Part shown: positions 7,640 to 15,271 of the stretch, piece by piece | Layout of the letters: each line of letters starts with the position of its first letter | Position numbering within the stretch: the first letter of the stretch is position 1 | From: Dictyoglomota bacterium | GTDB lineage: Bacteria > Dictyoglomota > Dictyoglomia > Dictyoglomales > Dictyoglomaceae | NCBI GenBank assembly: GCA_029776735.1 | Contig: JAKOUL010000062.1 | Span: 1 to 15,278, forward strand | DNA: 15,278 nucleotides | Direction of reading: 5' to 3' | Notes under the pieces: generated by a model | Database searches by the model: none | What the model was told of the DNA's origin: nothing | The model's input: only the letters and a program-made list of their open reading frames with translations | Program-made: the position numbers and the translations under genes

Positions 7640-7652
7640 ATTGAATGGGAGT
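7640..7652 (+). repeat. Right direct repeat (attR-like), displaced guaA end
   Basis: This is identical over 13 bases to 5900-5912. Followed by GA, it reads ATT GAA TGG GAG TGA, that is Ile-Glu-Trp-Glu-stop: the end of guaA stranded 1740 bases from its gene. It lies 4 bases before the AGGAGG site of the LUD gene. Confidence 0.8.
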
Positions 7653-7670
7653 GAAAAGGAGGATTTTAAA

Positions 7671-8312
7671 ATGGAAGATTTAAAAGATTGGTTAGGAGAG
7701 AAACAGCTTGGGAAGACTGCTAAGCTCTTAAAGGAAAGAGGGTTTAGCGTACATATTGCAGAAAATAGAGAAGAAGCTAAAAAAATTGTTCTTGATTTGA
7801 TCCCTAAGAATGCAAGTATTGGAATAGGAGGGAGCATTACTATAAGAGAGATAGGAGTTATTGAAGAGCTTGAAAGAGCAGGGAATAAGGTGATGGATCA
7901 CTGGAAGCAAGGATTATCTCCTGAAGAAGAATTTGAGATAAGAAGGGCTGAACTTATGACTGATGTCTTCCTATCCAGTATAAATGCTTTGACTCTTTCT
8001 GGTCAGCTTGTAAATATGGAATCCACGGGAAATAGAGTGGCAGCTCAGATTTTTGGTCCAAAAATGGTAATTGTAGTGGTAGGAAGAAACAAATTAGTAT
8101 CAGATTTAGCTGCCGCCATATGGAGAATTAAAAATATAGCTACTCCACTTAATGCAAAGAGATTAAATCTTGATCTTCCTTGTGTAGAAGAAGGATATTG
8201 TATAGATTGTAACCATCCTAAAAAGATATGTAGGATAACTACAATCTTTGATGCTCCTCCAGCTAAAACTTCTTTTCATGTAATCTTGGTTAATGAAGAA
8301 TTAGGATTCTAA
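7671..8312 (+). CDS. LUD-domain (LutC/YkgG-like, DUF162) protein
   Basis: The 213-residue protein belongs to the LUD family (COG1556), whose best-known member LutC takes part in L-lactate oxidation. Signatures include SIGIGGSITIREIGVIEEL, RRAELMTDVFLSSINALTLSG and GNRVAAQIFGPKMVIVVVGRNK. The C-terminus has a cysteine cluster (PCVEEGYCIDCNHPKKICR) found in the stand-alone form of the family and possibly metal-binding. LutA and LutB are not nearby, so a lactate role is unproven. I chose the ATG at 7671 because AGGAGG (7657-7662) is 8 bases upstream. An in-frame TTG at 7641 lies inside the guaA-derived repeat and before the ribosome-binding site, so it is not the start. Before the insertion the gene was probably the last member of the larB-larC-guaA operon. 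Its stop overlaps the DUF554 stop on the other strand by 3 bases. Confidence 0.88.
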   Translation: MEDLKDWLGEKQLGKTAKLLKERGFSVHIAENREEAKKIVLDLIPKNASIGIGGSITIREIGVIEELERAGNKVMDHWKQGLSPEEEFEIRRAELMTDVFLSSINALTLSGQLVNMESTGNRVAAQIFGPKMVIVVVGRNKLVSDLAAAIWRIKNIATPLNAKRLNLDLPCVEEGYCIDCNHPKKICRITTIFDAPPAKTSFHVILVNEELGF

Positions 8313-8983
8313 GGAAAAACATAGACAAAGAAAGGAATAAGAAATAGGGCAGGTATTAAATTTGCTATCTTTATTTGCTTTATATTTAAGAGATTTAATG
8401 CTATTCCTAAAACTAAAATACCACCTACTGCAGTCATCTCTTGTACTACTAAGTCAGTTAGAAAAGGGTTTAATACTCTGGCAAAAAGAGTAATACTTCC
8501 TTGAACTATAAGAACTGGAAAAGCAGAGAATATTACACCTATTCCTAAGGCAGATGCTAAAGCAATGGAAGCTGTGCCATCAAGTAAAGATTTGGTGTAA
8601 AGAATTTGAGGAATCTGTCCAAGTCCATCTTGAAGAGATCCCATTATAGTCATGGGTCCTATACAATATAAAAGACTTGCTGTAAGAAATCCTTTTGCGA
8701 AAATATTCTGCTCTTTTGCAAATTTTCCCTCTATTTTTATTGAGAATTTTTCTAAAGCTTCATGTATTCCAATTAATTCTCCAATAACTCCTCCAATTAC
8801 CATACTGAAAACAAGAGCCAAAAACTTCTCTCCTTTTAGAGCCATCTGCATTCCTAAAGCCATACAGATAAGTCCTAATGCTTCCATTAGGAGCGTCTGA
8901 AGTCCGGATGGAATTTTCTCTTTTAAAATCATTCCTATAAATCCACCAATAATGATTGCTGTGGCATTTATTATTGTTCCCAT
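8309..8983 (-). CDS. DUF554 family integral membrane protein
   Basis: The 224-residue hydrophobic protein begins MGTIINATAIIIGGFIGMIL, the classic start of DUF554 proteins (YdfK/YqgA type), whose substrate and function are unknown. About six to seven membrane segments are visible, at roughly residues 4-22, 32-48, 53-73, 100-118, 140-165, 185-200 and 205-222. Glycine-rich stretches such as YCIGPMTIMGSLQDGL (about 105-120) are conserved in the family. The ATG is 4 bases after the arsR stop, with GGTGAG as ribosome-binding site inside the end of arsR, so the two are coupled. The ArsR-type repressor may therefore control its amount. The 3' end overlaps the converging LUD gene; no terminator is visible between them. 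Confidence 0.88.
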   Translation of the reverse strand: MGTIINATAIIIGGFIGMILKEKIPSGLQTLLMEALGLICMALGMQMALKGEKFLALVFSMVIGGVIGELIGIHEALEKFSIKIEGKFAKEQNIFAKGFLTASLLYCIGPMTIMGSLQDGLGQIPQILYTKSLLDGTASIALASALGIGVIFSAFPVLIVQGSITLFARVLNPFLTDLVVQEMTAVGGILVLGIALNLLNIKQIKIANLIPALFLIPFFVYVFP

Positions 8984-8987
8984 ATTC

Positions 8988-9317
8988 TCACCTTGGTCTT
9001 TCTTGAATTACTTCTACTAACTCCTTTGCCTTTTCAAGGAATCCTTTTATTTCAGGATAATTTATTTGATAGTATACAGATTTCCCTTCTCTTCGCGTTC
9101 TTAGTAATTTTACTCTTTTTAAAAGTGTTAAATGTTGTGATAAATTGGGCTGTCTTACATCTAACATCTTAATTAGCTCAGAAACAGTAGCAGGTTTTTC
9201 TGCTAATATAAAGATAATTTTAATTCTCAAAGGATGTGCAAGAATGTGCAATATATCTGCCATATTTTGGAGGGTCTCTTCAGATACTTTTGGAGAAGAT
9301 CCTTTTTGAGAAAACAT
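8988..9317 (-). CDS. ArsR-family transcriptional repressor without cysteines
   Basis: This 109-residue winged-helix protein has the ArsR layout: MADILHILAHPLRIKIIFIL (about residues 18-37), then the helix-turn-helix with recognition helix QPNLSQHLTLLKRVKLL (about 56-72) and the wing RTRREGKSVYYQIN. ArsR proteins usually repress their own operon and let go on binding metal or on thiol oxidation. This one contains no cysteine, lacks the ELCVCDL metal site and shows no obvious alpha-5 DxH/HxxE site, so the inducer cannot be guessed. The start ATG (9317-9315) follows a strong AAAGGAGGG site (9324-9332). It leads a two-gene unit with the DUF554 membrane protein and is divergent from the glucuronidase gene, which it might also regulate. 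Confidence 0.9.
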   Translation of the reverse strand: MFSQKGSSPKVSEETLQNMADILHILAHPLRIKIIFILAEKPATVSELIKMLDVRQPNLSQHLTLLKRVKLLRTRREGKSVYYQINYPEIKGFLEKAKELVEVIQERPR

Positions 9318-9335
9318 CTTTATCCCTCCTTTCTT

Positions 9336-9347
9336 TTAATGAATTAA
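9336..9347. promoter_or_regulatory. Possible ArsR operator
   Basis: TTAAT-GA-ATTAA is an interrupted palindrome next to the expected transcription start of the arsR promoter. ArsR-type repressors bind AT-rich palindromes of about this kind. The region is so AT-rich that chance is a real alternative. Confidence 0.25.
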
Positions 9348-9351
9348 TAAT

Positions 9352-9381
9352 ATTTTAACATAAAAAAAGAAAAAATTTCAA
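9352..9381 (-). promoter_or_regulatory. Predicted promoter of arsR-DUF554
   Basis: On the minus strand, TTGAAA (9381-9376) and TAAAAT (9357-9352) are 18 bases apart, placing the start of transcription about 30 bases before the arsR ATG. Confidence 0.5.
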
Positions 9382-9405
9382 AGCTTATTAAAAATCTTTT
9401 GTTTT

Positions 9406-9414
9406 TGTTATAAT
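9406..9414 (+). promoter_or_regulatory. Predicted extended -10 promoter of the glucuronidase gene
   Basis: TGT-TATAAT forms an extended -10 element about 40 bases before the start codon. The -35 region is weak (TTATTA, 9385-9390). A GGAGGAAGGG ribosome-binding site (9441-9450) follows. Confidence 0.55.
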
Positions 9415-9454
9415 CTTTAGTTAAAGACTTTTTTGTGACAGGAGGAAGGGAAAA

Positions 9455-11185
9455 ATGCTCTACCCTATTGACAGTGAAACAAGGGAAACCAAAGATTTAT
9501 CTGGGATATGGGAGTTTAGAATTAATGAAAAGGGTGATCCTATTCTTATGCCAGTTCCTGCAAGTTATAATGATGTAACTCAAGATCCAAAAATAAGGGA
9601 TCATGTGGGTAAGGTTTGGTATAAAACAAAGTTCTTTATTCCTTACTATTGGAAAGAAAAAAGGGTATTTATAAGAGTGGGATCAGCCACTCATTATGCA
9701 GAAGTTTTTATAAATAGTGAGAAAGTTGTAGAGCATAAAGGTGGTTTTTTACCTTTTGAGACAGAAATTTCAGAAGTATTAAAATTTGGATCTGAGAATG
9801 AAGTAATAATAGTTGCAGATAACACTTTAACTTGGGACACTTTACCTCCTGGGGAGCTAAAGATTAAAGAAGATCCGATACATTCTAAAATACTGGATTA
9901 TCATTTTGATTTTTTTAATTATTCAGGGATTCATAGACCTGTAATTCTTTATACAACTCCTAAGGATTATATTCAAGATATCAAAATTGTTACTGAAATA
10001 GACGGTAAAAAGGGTATTGTTAGCTATGAGGTTAAAAGCATTAATAATAATGTAGCTGTAACTTTAAGAGACAAGGAAGGTAATAAAGTTGCTTTCAATA
10101 AGGGAGAAAAGGGTGTTTTAGAAGTAGAAGATGCAAAATTATGGGAGCCAGGGAATCCTTATCTTTATACATTAGAAACTAAAGTTTATGATAATGATGA
10201 ACCCATTGACTCTTATAGAGTAAATATTGGAATAAGAACCGTCAAAGTTGATGGAAAGAGATTCCTTATAAATGAAAAACCTTTTTATTTTAAAGGGTTT
10301 GGTAAGCATGAAGATGCGGATATAAGAGGTAAAGGATTGGACCATGTGATAAATATTAAAGACTTTAATCTTCTAAAGTGGATTGGGGCTAATTCTTTTA
10401 GAACCTCTCATTATCCTTATAGTGAGGAAATATTGTTTTTAGCAGATAGATATGGAATAGCAGTAATAGAAGAAGTCCCTGCTGTAGGAATGAATCTATG
10501 GAATCCTCATGAGAAAGTGTTTACAGATGGCAGAGTGGATTCTAAGACTTTGGAGCATCATCTTCAAGTTATAAGAGGGCTTATAGAAAGGGATAAAAAC
10601 CATCCTTCTGTTGTGATGTGGAGTGTTGCTAATGAAGCAGCAACATATGAGGAAGGAGCAGAGGAATATTTCAAAAAAGTCACTGATGAAACAAGAAAAC
10701 TTGATTCTACAAGACCTATTACTATTGTTGAAAGTGCATCTTACTCAGAGACAAAAGTCAGTCAATATGTAGATGTAGTATGTATAAACCGTTATTACTC
10801 TTGGTATACTGATTCTGGAAATTTGGATGTGATCTACCCTCAATTGAGGCAAGAATTAAAAGATTGGTATAATAAGTTTAAAAAGCCTATAATTCTTTCT
10901 GAATTTGGAGCAGATGCTATTTTAGGTTTTCATCAGGATCCTCCTGTTATGTTTACCGAGGAATATCAATGGGAGATGATAAGAAGATTTCAAGAAGTGC
11001 TTGATGAATTTGATTTTGTTATAGGAGAGCATATATGGAATTTTGCTGATTTTATGACGAAACAGGAAGTTCACAGAGTTGTAGGGAATAGAAAGGGTAT
11101 TTTTACAAGACAAAGGCAACCAAAACTGGCAGCTCACTTTGTAAGAGAAAGATGGCATAAGATTCCTGATTTCTGGGAAAAATAG
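9455..11185 (+). CDS. uidA: Beta-glucuronidase, glycoside hydrolase family 2
   Basis: The 576-residue protein matches the E. coli beta-glucuronidase along its whole length, from the N-terminal LYPIDSETRETKDLSGIWEF. The order is sugar-binding jelly roll (about 1-175), immunoglobulin-like domain (about 176-265) and catalytic TIM barrel (about 266-576). The predicted acid/base is Glu394 (in WSVANEA) and the nucleophile Glu483 (in SEFGAD). Asn545 and Lys547 in GNRKGIFTR match the N-x-K motif that contacts the glucuronate carboxylate, supporting glucuronidase over galactosidase. The active-site loop after AAVG/PAVGMN is much shorter than in the E. coli enzyme, placing it among the no-loop or mini-loop types. 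There is no signal peptide, so it acts in the cytoplasm on imported glucuronides, such as fragments of plant glucuronoxylan. No transporter or uronate pathway gene is adjacent. Confidence 0.93.
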   Translation: MLYPIDSETRETKDLSGIWEFRINEKGDPILMPVPASYNDVTQDPKIRDHVGKVWYKTKFFIPYYWKEKRVFIRVGSATHYAEVFINSEKVVEHKGGFLPFETEISEVLKFGSENEVIIVADNTLTWDTLPPGELKIKEDPIHSKILDYHFDFFNYSGIHRPVILYTTPKDYIQDIKIVTEIDGKKGIVSYEVKSINNNVAVTLRDKEGNKVAFNKGEKGVLEVEDAKLWEPGNPYLYTLETKVYDNDEPIDSYRVNIGIRTVKVDGKRFLINEKPFYFKGFGKHEDADIRGKGLDHVINIKDFNLLKWIGANSFRTSHYPYSEEILFLADRYGIAVIEEVPAVGMNLWNPHEKVFTDGRVDSKTLEHHLQVIRGLIERDKNHPSVVMWSVANEAATYEEGAEEYFKKVTDETRKLDSTRPITIVESASYSETKVSQYVDVVCINRYYSWYTDSGNLDVIYPQLRQELKDWYNKFKKPIILSEFGADAILGFHQDPPVMFTEEYQWEMIRRFQEVLDEFDFVIGEHIWNFADFMTKQEVHRVVGNRKGIFTRQRQPKLAAHFVRERWHKIPDFWEK

Positions 11186-11190
11186 AATTA

Positions 11191-11219
11191 TTGACAAGGG
11201 TTTTTATATTGTCTATAGT
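11191..11219 (+). promoter_or_regulatory. Strong sigma-A-type promoter of the ffh-lepB operon
   Basis: A perfect TTGACA (11191-11196) and TATAGT (11214-11219) are 17 bases apart. This is the best promoter in the window. It begins 5 bases after the glucuronidase stop and about 40 bases before ffh, and separates the housekeeping operon from that gene. I see no terminator between them. Confidence 0.75.
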
Positions 11220-11259
11220 ATGCTAAGTATAAAAATTAGTTTATGGAGATAAAAAGAAT

Positions 11260-12570
11260 ATGTTTGATAATTTAACAGGAAGATTGCAAGATATCTTTAA
11301 AAAACTGAGAGGAAAAGGAAAACTCTCAGAGAAAGATATAGAAGAAGTACTAAGAGAGATAAGGCAAGCTCTTTTAGAGGCTGATGTTCATTATAAGGTA
11401 GTTAAAAATCTTCTGAATAATGTAAAAGAGAAGGCTCTTCAGGAGGATGTATTAAAGAGTGTTACACCTGCGGAACAGATTATAAGGATTCTCTATTATG
11501 AGCTTACAGAGATTTTGGGGAAAGAAAGGGCAGGAGTAAACTTTGGTCCTAAAAAACCTGGAATTATTTTTCTTGTAGGACTTCAGGGTTCAGGAAAAAC
11601 TACCACTGCAGCAAAACTTGCTTACAAATTTTCTCAAGAACAAAAAAAAGTGGCACTTGTTGGGGCAGATACCTTTAGACCTGCTGCTGTTAAACAACTT
11701 CAGGTTTTAGGAGAGAAAATAAAAGCACCAGTATATGCGACGGGTAGTAATGCAGAAGAAATAATAGAAGGGGCTATAAAGTTTGGAAAGGAAAGGCTTG
11801 TAGATGCACTAATTGTGGATACTACAGGAAGACTTCATATAGATGAGGAAATGATGGAAGAACTTATTAAACTAAATAATAAATTTTCCCCTTCTGAGAT
11901 TCTTCTTGTGGTAGATGGAATGACAGGTCAAGATGCTGTAAACATTGCAGAAAAATTTAATGAAAGAATTCCTATTACGGGGATAATTTTGACAAAACTT
12001 GATGGAGATGCGAGAGGTGGCGCTGCACTTTCAATCAGGGCTGTAACAGGAAAACCCATAAAATTTATAGGTGTAGGGGAAAAGATAAGTGATTTAGAAT
12101 ATTTTTATCCAGATAGGCTTGCTTCTCGGATTTTGGGTATGGGAGATATGTCTTCCTTAGTAGAAAAGATAGAACAGAATATAGAAATAGAAAAAATGGC
12201 TCAGATGGAAGAAAAACTTAGAAAATCAAAATTTGATTTTGAAGATTTTTATATACAACTTAAAGAAATAAAGAAAGTAGGTACTTTTGAACAAATATTA
12301 GATATGTTGCCTGGAGTTCCTAAAAATAAGATAGATCCAAATCTTGGAGAGAAAGAGATCAAAAAATTTCTTGCTATAATAGAATCAATGACGATGGAAG
12401 AGAGAAGAGATCCTTCTATTATTAATGGTAGTAGAAGGCTAAGAATAGCTAAGGGTAGTGGTACCTCAGTTCAAGATGTAAATAGACTATTGAAGCAATA
12501 TTTTCAGACTTTAGAAATTATAAAGCAGTTGAACAAAGGAAAAAAGTCTGTTTTCCCTTTTCTTAGATAA
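11260..12570 (+). CDS. ffh: Signal recognition particle GTPase Ffh (SRP54)
   Basis: Ffh binds 4.5S RNA and signal sequences on nascent chains and, with FtsY, delivers ribosomes to the membrane translocase. The 436-residue protein shows the helical N domain (about 1-90), the GTPase domain with P-loop GLQGSGKTT (about 107-115), [14 protein letters not shown] motif [13 protein letters not shown], and [14 protein letters not shown] (about 246-259). The C-terminal M domain follows (about 300-436), with [25 protein letters not shown] and DVNRLLKQY. One oddity: the G3 motif, normally DTAGR, reads DTTGR (Asp187-Arg191). The ATG follows a modest GGAG site (11244-11247). It is the first gene of a seven-gene housekeeping operon. 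Confidence 0.97.
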   Translation: MFDNLTGRLQDIFKKLRGKGKLSEKDIEEVLREIRQALLEADVHYKVVKNLLNNVKEKALQEDVLKSVTPAEQIIRILYYELTEILGKERAGVNFGPKKPGIIFLVGLQGSGKTTTAAKLAYKFSQEQKKVALVGADTFRPAAVKQLQVLGEKIKAPVYATGSNAEEIIEGAIKFGKERLVDALIVDTTGRLHIDEEMMEELIKLNNKFSPSEILLVVDGMTGQDAVNIAEKFNERIPITGIILTKLDGDARGGAALSIRAVTGKPIKFIGVGEKISDLEYFYPDRLASRILGMGDMSSLVEKIEQNIEIEKMAQMEEKLRKSKFDFEDFYIQLKEIKKVGTFEQILDMLPGVPKNKIDPNLGEKEIKKFLAIIESMTMEERRDPSIINGSRRLRIAKGSGTSVQDVNRLLKQYFQTLEIIKQLNKGKKSVFPFLR

Positions 12571-12593
12571 GTTATAAAAGGAGGTGAATAAAG

Positions 12594-12863
12594 TTGGTAA
12601 GACTTCGTCTAACAAGAATCGGTGCAAAAAATAAACCAGCATATAGAATAGTAGCTATAGATAGTAGACAACCAAGAGATGGCAAACATATAGAGATATT
12701 GGGGTTCTATGATCCTAAGACTGATCCAGCTACTGTTCAACTTAAAGAAGATAGAATTTTGTATTGGCTTAGTAAAGGAGCACAGCCTTCCGATACTGTT
12801 CTGAGATTACTTAAAAAGTATGGTGTGTGGGATAAATTTATTAGTATGAAAAGTCTTGTATAA
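12594..12863 (+). CDS. rpsP: 30S ribosomal protein S16
   Basis: S16 is a small-subunit assembly protein. The 89-residue sequence begins [20 protein letters not shown], continues with [17 protein letters not shown], and matches the family in length and order. The start codon is TTG. It is fixed by an unusually perfect ribosome-binding site, AAGGAGGTGA (12578-12587), 6 bases upstream and fully complementary to the 16S 3' end. The place between ffh and the KH protein is the usual one in many Firmicutes-like genomes. Confidence 0.97.
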   Translation: MVRLRLTRIGAKNKPAYRIVAIDSRQPRDGKHIEILGFYDPKTDPATVQLKEDRILYWLSKGAQPSDTVLRLLKKYGVWDKFISMKSLV

Positions 12864-12880
12864 AGGGGGCTTTGGTTTTA

Positions 12881-13111
12881 ATGAAAGAGCTCTTAGAGTA
12901 TATTATCAAAGCGATTGTGCAGAAACCTGAGGAAGTTGAGGTTAGGGAAGTAGAAGGGACAAAATCTGTAATTCTTGAGGTGAAAGTGGCCCCAGAGGAT
13001 AGAGGTAGGGTTATTGGAAAACAGGGACAAACTGTAAAAGCTCTTCAAACTATCGTAAGGGTAGCAGGCTTGAAAAAGGGTAAAAAGGTTGTAATTGAAG
13101 TTTTACAATAG
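12881..13111 (+). CDS. khpA: KH-domain RNA-binding protein KhpA
   Basis: This 76-residue protein has a single KH domain with the GxxG RNA-binding loop in GRVIGKQGQTVKAL (about residues 45-58). KhpA pairs with KhpB (Jag/EloR) in Gram-positive bacteria to bind RNAs that influence cell elongation. I start at ATG 12881 (MKELLEYIIKAI), 11 bases after AAAGGGGG (12862-12869). The in-frame TTG at 12872 is only 2 bases from that site. The position between rpsP and rimM is typical. Confidence 0.93.
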   Translation: MKELLEYIIKAIVQKPEEVEVREVEGTKSVILEVKVAPEDRGRVIGKQGQTVKALQTIVRVAGLKKGKKVVIEVLQ

Positions 13112-13113
13112 AA

Positions 13114-13626
13114 ATGCCTTCACGATTGATAAGAATAGCTAAAATTGGAGAGCCATTTGGTATTAGAGGTGGTATAAAGATTTGGTCCTTCTTTGATCCA
13201 ATATTAAATTTAAAGAAGGGACAAATGCTATATCTTTCTTGTGGAGATACTTTGCTTGTTAAGGAGGAATTGGCTCTTGAACTTGTGAGAGAACATAATA
13301 AAGGATTTGTAGTCTATTTTTCAGGAATAGATACAAGGGAAAAAGCAGAAAAGATCAAGGGGAATTGGCTTCTTCTTGATGAGAGTGAGTTACCAGAACT
13401 TCCAGAATGGCAATTTTATAGTTTTCAGATCATAGGGCTTCCAGTATATGAAATAAGTGGAGAATATTTGGGAACTATTAGAGAGATTATAGAGACAGGA
13501 AGTAATGATGTTTATGTGATAGAAAATGAAGAAGAAGAGCTTTATATCCCTGCTATCAAAGATATAATAATGGAAGTAGACTTAAAAGAAAACAAGATGA
13601 TAGTGAGATTAATGGAAGAATATTGA
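13114..13626 (+). CDS. rimM: Ribosome maturation factor RimM
   Basis: RimM helps mature the 30S head, acting with S19 near 16S helices 31-33. The 170-residue protein has the N-terminal RimM beta-barrel, starting [20 protein letters not shown], where the GxxGIRG motif is diagnostic. The PRC-barrel follows (about residues 95-168), with [33 protein letters not shown] and YIPAIKDII. The ATG lies 2 bases after the khpA stop without a strong ribosome-binding site, which suggests coupling. Its TGA overlaps the trmD ATG (TGATG). Confidence 0.95.
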   Translation: MPSRLIRIAKIGEPFGIRGGIKIWSFFDPILNLKKGQMLYLSCGDTLLVKEELALELVREHNKGFVVYFSGIDTREKAEKIKGNWLLLDESELPELPEWQFYSFQIIGLPVYEISGEYLGTIREIIETGSNDVYVIENEEEELYIPAIKDIIMEVDLKENKMIVRLMEEY

Positions 13627-14387
13627 TGGATATAGATATCATAACAATTTTTCCAGAAATGTTTGAAGGACCTTTGAATGTAAGTTTGATTAAAAGAGCT
13701 AAAGAGAAAGGATTGATTAAAATTAGCGTTCATAATCTAAGGGATTTCACGACAGATAGACATAAAAGTGTTGATGATTATCCATATGGTGGTGGTGCGG
13801 GGATGGTTATGAAGCCTGAGCCTATATTTAAAGCAGTGAGATCTCTTAGGAGAAAAGAAAGTGAAGTGGTTCTTCTCTCTCCTGTAGGAGAGGTTTTTAA
13901 TCAGAAATTAGCAGAAGTATTTTCTAAGAAAGAGCATCTAATATTCATATGTGGAAGATATGAAGGAGTAGATGAAAGAGTAAGGACTATAATAAGTAGA
14001 GAGATATCTATTGGGGATTATGTATTAAGTGGAGGAGAATTAGCAGCTATGGTGGTAATTGATGTAGTAGTGAGATTAATTCCTGGGGTAGTTGGAGATC
14101 CTGACTCTTTAAAAGAAGAATCCTTTCAATGGGGTATTTTAGAATATCCTCATTATACTCACCCAAGAGAAATTGAGGGGCTCAAAGTTCCAGAGGTTCT
14201 TCTATCAGGAGATCATGAGAAGATAAGGAGATGGAGAAGAAAAGAAGCTTTAAAAAGGACTCTTTTAAAAAGACCAGATCTTTTGGAAAAAGTGAATCTG
14301 GATGGTGAAGATTTAGCTTTACTAAAAGAAATTAATAAAGAACTAAGAAAGGAGGTAAAAGATGGATCTTATAATTCAGAATCTTGA
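13626..14387 (+). CDS. trmD: tRNA (guanine-N1)-methyltransferase TrmD
   Basis: TrmD methylates N1 of G37 next to the anticodon in tRNAs for Leu, Pro and Arg using S-adenosylmethionine, which prevents +1 frameshifts. The 253-residue protein has the trefoil-knot SPOUT signatures [29 protein letters not shown] and [44 protein letters not shown] lies towards the C-terminus. I start at the ATG that overlaps the rimM stop by one base; a TTG one codon earlier is less likely. The 3' end overlaps rplS by 26 bases and contains the rplS ribosome-binding site. Confidence 0.97.
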   Translation: MDIDIITIFPEMFEGPLNVSLIKRAKEKGLIKISVHNLRDFTTDRHKSVDDYPYGGGAGMVMKPEPIFKAVRSLRRKESEVVLLSPVGEVFNQKLAEVFSKKEHLIFICGRYEGVDERVRTIISREISIGDYVLSGGELAAMVVIDVVVRLIPGVVGDPDSLKEESFQWGILEYPHYTHPREIEGLKVPEVLLSGDHEKIRRWRRKEALKRTLLKRPDLLEKVNLDGEDLALLKEINKELRKEVKDGSYNSES

Positions 14388-14718
14388 AAAGGAAGTTATG
14401 AAAAAGGATTTACCTGAAGTCTGGCCAGGAGATACTGTAAGAGTAAGATATAGGATTGTAGAAGGAGAGAAGGAAAGAGTTCAAGTTTATGAAGGGGTAG
14501 TAATTGCCAAAAAACATGGAGGAGTAAGAGAGACTATCACTGTAAGAAAAGTAGTTCAAGGAATTGGAGTAGAAAGAATATTTCCTATCCATTCTCCTTT
14601 TGTAGAAAAGATTGAAGTAGTAAAAAGAGGAAAAGTAAGAAGAGCTAAACTGTACTATCTTAGAGAAAGAAAAGGAAAGAGTGCTAAAATTGCTGAGAGG
14701 ATGGAAAATGAAGGATAA
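14362..14718 (+). CDS. rplS: 50S ribosomal protein L19
   Basis: L19 lies at the interface of the two ribosomal subunits. The 118-residue sequence shows [34 protein letters not shown] and [33 protein letters not shown], both family signatures. The ATG follows AAAGGAGGT (14348-14355) by 6 bases, so the 26-base overlap with trmD is real. Its last 11 bases overlap the likely lepB start. Confidence 0.97.
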   Translation: MDLIIQNLEKEVMKKDLPEVWPGDTVRVRYRIVEGEKERVQVYEGVVIAKKHGGVRETITVRKVVQGIGVERIFPIHSPFVEKIEVVKRGKVRRAKLYYLRERKGKSAKIAERMENEG

Positions 14719-15271
14719 AGTACTGACTTTTATATCTTCTATTCTTACTAAGAGAGAAGAACTGAAAAAGTATGAATGGTATGACCTTTTAGAAACGATA
14801 GTATTTGCTTTTATTTTAGCCCTTTTGATTAAGAGCTTTATACTACAGATATCTTATATTCCTACAGGGTCCATGATTCCCACATTAAATGAAAGAGAAG
14901 CAGTATTAGTAGTTAGAATTCCGTACTACTTTAGGGAACCTACCAGAGGAGAAATAATTGTTTTTAGGTATCCTCAAGATCCTAAAACAGAGTATGTAAA
15001 AAGACTTATTGGGCTTCCTGGAGATACTGTGGAGATTAAAAGTGGAGTAGTATATGTGAATGGAGAAGCTCTGGATGAGCCTTATGTTAAAAATAAAAGT
15101 TTTGATGACTATGGTCCAATAAAAGTGCCAGAAGATAATTATTTTGTATTGGGAGATAATAGGCCTGTAAGTGTAGACAGTAGATACTGGGGATTTGTCC
15201 CCCAAAAAAATCTTATAGGTAGAGCGATATTTCTTTTATGGCCTCCTCAAAGAATAGGTACTGTGAAATAG
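14708..15271 (+). CDS. lepB: Signal peptidase I
   Basis: This membrane-bound serine protease removes signal peptides from exported proteins. From ATG 14708 it is 187 residues. A cytoplasmic start of about 25 residues is followed by one membrane segment (about 27-46, [20 protein letters not shown]). The catalytic domain outside the membrane carries Ser55 in PTGSMIPTL, the general base Lys98 in [11 protein letters not shown], and the [16 protein letters not shown] box. I chose the ATG at 14708 because GAGAGGATGG (14695-14704) is correctly placed, although it overlaps rplS by 11 bases; an in-frame GTG at 14681 gives 196 residues. The signal recognition particle gene ffh leads the same operon, so targeting and processing of exported proteins are co-expressed. 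A purine-rich GGAGAAAG follows the stop at the window edge, probably the ribosome-binding site of the next gene. Confidence 0.95.
   Translation: MKDKVLTFISSILTKREELKKYEWYDLLETIVFAFILALLIKSFILQISYIPTGSMIPTLNEREAVLVVRIPYYFREPTRGEIIVFRYPQDPKTEYVKRLIGLPGDTVEIKSGVVYVNGEALDEPYVKNKSFDDYGPIKVPEDNYFVLGDNRPVSVDSRYWGFVPQKNLIGRAIFLLWPPQRIGTVK

Larger units (their letters stand above)
5900..7652 (+). mobile_element. 1.74 kb integrated mini-island at the guaA 3' end carrying a HEPN gene
   Basis: The segment is bounded by an exact 13-base direct repeat. The right copy keeps the codons Ile-Glu-Trp-Glu-TGA of the displaced guaA end. Deleting one repeat and the interior (1740 bases) restores guaA ending in TGA with the LUD gene 16 bases downstream, the tight spacing seen elsewhere in this genome. 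The 3' end of guaA is a known integration hotspot for genomic islands in other bacteria. The interior holds one gene with foreign codon use. I see no integrase, transposase, excisionase or terminal inverted repeats, so the element is either a remnant, is mobilised in trans, or arose by another duplication event. The repeat and the reconstruction are seen directly; the integrase mechanism is inferred. Confidence 0.7.

Noticed and set aside
5900..7652. Insertion sequence or transposon
   Set aside because: I found no terminal inverted repeats inside the 13-base repeats and no transposase; the repeat falls exactly at a gene 3' end and preserves guaA, which fits site-specific integration better.
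7641..7670. Longer LUD protein starting at TTG 7641
   Set aside because: The extra ten codons come from the guaA-derived repeat read in another frame and from the ribosome-binding site itself; AGGAGG is correctly spaced only for ATG 7671.
14681..14707. lepB start at GTG 14681
   Set aside because: No ribosome-binding site precedes it, while GAGAGGATGG fits the ATG at 14708.
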